From an uncultured Planctomycetales bacterium (lineage in GTDB: Bacteria > Planctomycetota > Planctomycetia > Pirellulales > S012-138), in the NCBI GenBank assembly GCA_937982665.1, contig CALJLD010000225.1, positions 1 to 26,355 on the forward strand: a stretch of DNA of 26,355 nt, given 5' to 3'. Below are positions 24,996-26,355 of this stretch, piece after piece. A program made the position numbers and the translations under genes. Positions within the stretch are counted from its first letter, which is position 1, and every line of letters begins with the position of its first letter. Below the pieces are notes generated by a model. It saw nothing but the letters and a program-made list of their open reading frames with translations, was not told where the DNA came from and ran no database searches.

Positions 24996-26066
24996 CTATG
25001 CCGCGGCTGCTCTCTGAACCGCTGCGGGATTCTCCAAAGTCCATTGGCCGTTTGCGGACCGCCACGTAGGAAAATCTGAGCCGGCCAGCCCCCAAGAAGG
25101 TCCGCTGATCTGCAACGTGCGCCTCTTAGCGCACGCTTTTTGGAACTCCAAATACCAGGGTCGCCAGTCGGTCTGTGGCCAGGCCGAAGTTTCACCGCGT
25201 GCATGTGGCTGATGAAACATGTAGCACGGTGGCTGCAGCACAACTTGTCGCAGTCCAGCTGAAACCGCGGACCAGCAAGTCACGGAATCCGAATGACCTC
25301 GCGTGGTAAACTCTGGATGGCCACAGATGGCACTCCACGCGTCCCGATGCATCAGGATGAAGCACCCAGATGCATTCGTATGGAACTTGTCGACTGGATA
25401 TGTGAGCCGCTCCTGATGCCTGTGCGCGAAACGCGGCAGCGCCAATGTGCGGCGATAGGCCAAACGCAACGGCGCGAGCCACTCATCAATTTCGCCTGGC
25501 TGGTCCAGTGATACTATTTTGGGAAACTCCGTCGAAGCGTAGTCCGTGTGAATACCAGCGATTCGCTGTCGGCAAAACGCCAACTGTTCCGGAACGTTCG
25601 CGCATTCGTTCACGTCTTCCGCAACGTCATAGCGATCAATCCGGTAGAACGCGCGACGTCGTAGTTTCTTCGCGAAGGCTTGAAAAACCTGTGGCGTAAA
25701 GAGCACGTCAGGATCAGTGGAAAGCAAGAATCTCCCCCGCGCGCGGCGCAGCCCAACATTCTTGGCAATTGGTTGAAAGAACGGCGGAGCATTGGATGGC
25801 GCAATTGCGTCGTGGTGCTCGGACGAAACTTCGATCACACGCACGCAAACGTTGCCCTGTTGTTCCGGCAGTCGCAGCAAGTCTCGCCACCGCTGGGCGT
25901 TCTCTCGGCGATTCCACTCAACAAAGATCACTTCCGTTGAAACGCCGGCGGCCTTGGCGTGATAGCAAATGTTTCGCAGAAAGATTGAAGCCCGCCGCGG
26001 CAGATCACCGCCATAGCCCGGATCATGGACCGCACACACAATGCTAATGTGAGGACGCCAACGCAT
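24996..26066 (-). CDS. GT-A fold glycosyltransferase (family 2-like)
   Basis: 356 residues. The start HISIVCAVHDPGYG resembles the first strand of GT-A glycosyltransferases, with TEVIFVEWN as the second strand. The metal-binding DxD-type motif is Asp118-Pro-Asp120 in RGRFLLSTDPDVLFT. A later segment FHTNASGCFILMHRDAWSAICGHPEF followed by GHSDSVTCWSAVSAGLRQVVL is like the GGxxE/D region of galactosyl- and N-acetylgalactosaminyltransferases. No membrane segment, so it is presumably cytoplasmic and uses a nucleotide sugar. Donor and acceptor are unknown. No good ribosome-binding site is seen before the ATG at 26066. The gene on its upstream side, divergent at 26256, looks like a sugar acyltransferase, so a glycan locus may continue beyond the right edge. 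Confidence 0.8.
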   Translation of the reverse strand: MRWRPHISIVCAVHDPGYGGDLPRRASIFLRNICYHAKAAGVSTEVIFVEWNRRENAQRWRDLLRLPEQQGNVCVRVIEVSSEHHDAIAPSNAPPFFQPIAKNVGLRRARGRFLLSTDPDVLFTPQVFQAFAKKLRRRAFYRIDRYDVAEDVNECANVPEQLAFCRQRIAGIHTDYASTEFPKIVSLDQPGEIDEWLAPLRLAYRRTLALPRFAHRHQERLTYPVDKFHTNASGCFILMHRDAWSAICGHPEFTTRGHSDSVTCWSAVSAGLRQVVLQPPCYMFHQPHARGETSAWPQTDWRPWYLEFQKACAKRRTLQISGPSWGLAGSDFPTWRSANGQWTLENPAAVQRAAAA

Positions 26067-26102
26067 TAGGGCAAAGTTTCTCCCAACGATGTCGCTGCTA
26101 TC

Positions 26103-26135
26103 GATGCCTGCGACGCAGGTTTTTTTGCAGGCATC
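26103..26135 (+). terminator. Nested hairpins with a T7 run, possible attenuator
   Basis: CCTGC (26107-26111) pairs with GCAGG (26115-26119) and is directly followed by seven T residues, a short intrinsic-terminator shape. The overlapping pair GATGCCTGC (26103-26111) and GCAGGCATC (26127-26135) is a perfect 9-base alternative that would disrupt the first. No plus-strand gene ends here, so it would sit in the leader of the gene at 26256. Confidence 0.4.
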
Positions 26136-26255
26136 TGCAGAGTGACCTTGTTTCGCTGTGCAAACCGCGAGTAGAAGTTAGCCACGGCGACGAATCGAAA
26201 CAATGTCACCCGCGGAAATCTGCCGCACGGAATTGTGCCGGCTGAGGCAAAACCG

Positions 26256-26355
26256 ATGCAACGCATCTTGATCTTGGGAACCAACAAGTTTGCTCCGGAG
26301 TTGGCGGACGTCGTTTCCGCATCGCCAGAGTTTGAAGTTGTCGGTTTTGTCGAGA
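26256..26355 (+). CDS. Probable NeuD/PglD-like sugar acyltransferase, N-terminus only
   Basis: From the ATG at 26256 the frame stays open to the window edge (33 codons). The residues MQRILILGTNKFAPELADVV, followed after a few residues by FEVVGFVE, match the Rossmann-like N-terminal domain of NeuD/PglD-type acyltransferases, which bind a nucleotide sugar and carry a left-handed beta-helix after this domain. With only 33 residues visible, other Rossmann-type proteins remain possible. The hairpin pair at 26103-26135 lies in its leader. Confidence 0.5.
   Translation, partial: MQRILILGTNKFAPELADVVSASPEFEVVGFVE

Overview
The window looks like chromosomal DNA of a planctomycete, probably of the Pirellula/Blastopirellula type. 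This is inferred from moderately high GC, a secreted sulfatase, two proteins that share an 'FSLRAL' membrane-anchor N-terminus (one with leucine-rich repeats), a PgsB-PgsC-PgsW poly-gamma-glutamate locus without PgsA, and abundant palindromic intergenic repeats. No phage, plasmid, rRNA or CRISPR features were seen. Gene orientation is mixed and most transcription units are short.

Left part (1-5050): the 5' end of a membrane protein runs off the left edge, divergent from an orphan ParA ATPase. Then come two ~145-bp REPIN-like repeats, a GIY-YIG nuclease-like gene with two helical N-terminal repeats, a degenerate 12-bp repeat array, an SDR oxidoreductase and a BCP-type peroxiredoxin.

Middle (5052-13862): the tightly coupled operon pgsB-pgsC-pgsW ends at a strong bidirectional terminator that it shares with a convergent TetR gene. 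The TetR gene is divergent from a secreted serine beta-lactamase-like hydrolase across a perfect 8-bp-arm palindrome, the likely operator. Next are a secreted RTX-like repeat protein, a long inverted-repeat element, a DinB-family protein, and two tandem paralogous membrane-anchored proteins, only the second of which carries LRRs.

Right part (14002-26355): tRNA-Cys(GCA); a three-gene run (unknown helical protein, possible HPt-like protein, FliN-domain protein); a bestrophin gene broken by an internal deletion, sitting downstream of a beta-carbonic anhydrase; and a divergent winged-helix regulator across an AT-rich control region. These are followed by RNase R with a lysine-rich tail, a secreted double thioredoxin-domain protein, a sulfatase, a secreted endonuclease/exonuclease/phosphatase-family protein, a glycosyltransferase, and the start of a probable NeuD/PglD-like gene at the right edge.

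Most notable: the internally deleted bestrophin next to carbonic anhydrase, the FliN/HPt-like trio, the REPIN pair, the dodecamer array, a perfect 10-bp-arm palindrome inside a coding region, and nested alternative hairpins before the last gene. I do not see a clear, wholly new multi-gene system. The FliN-domain trio is the least explained gene set.
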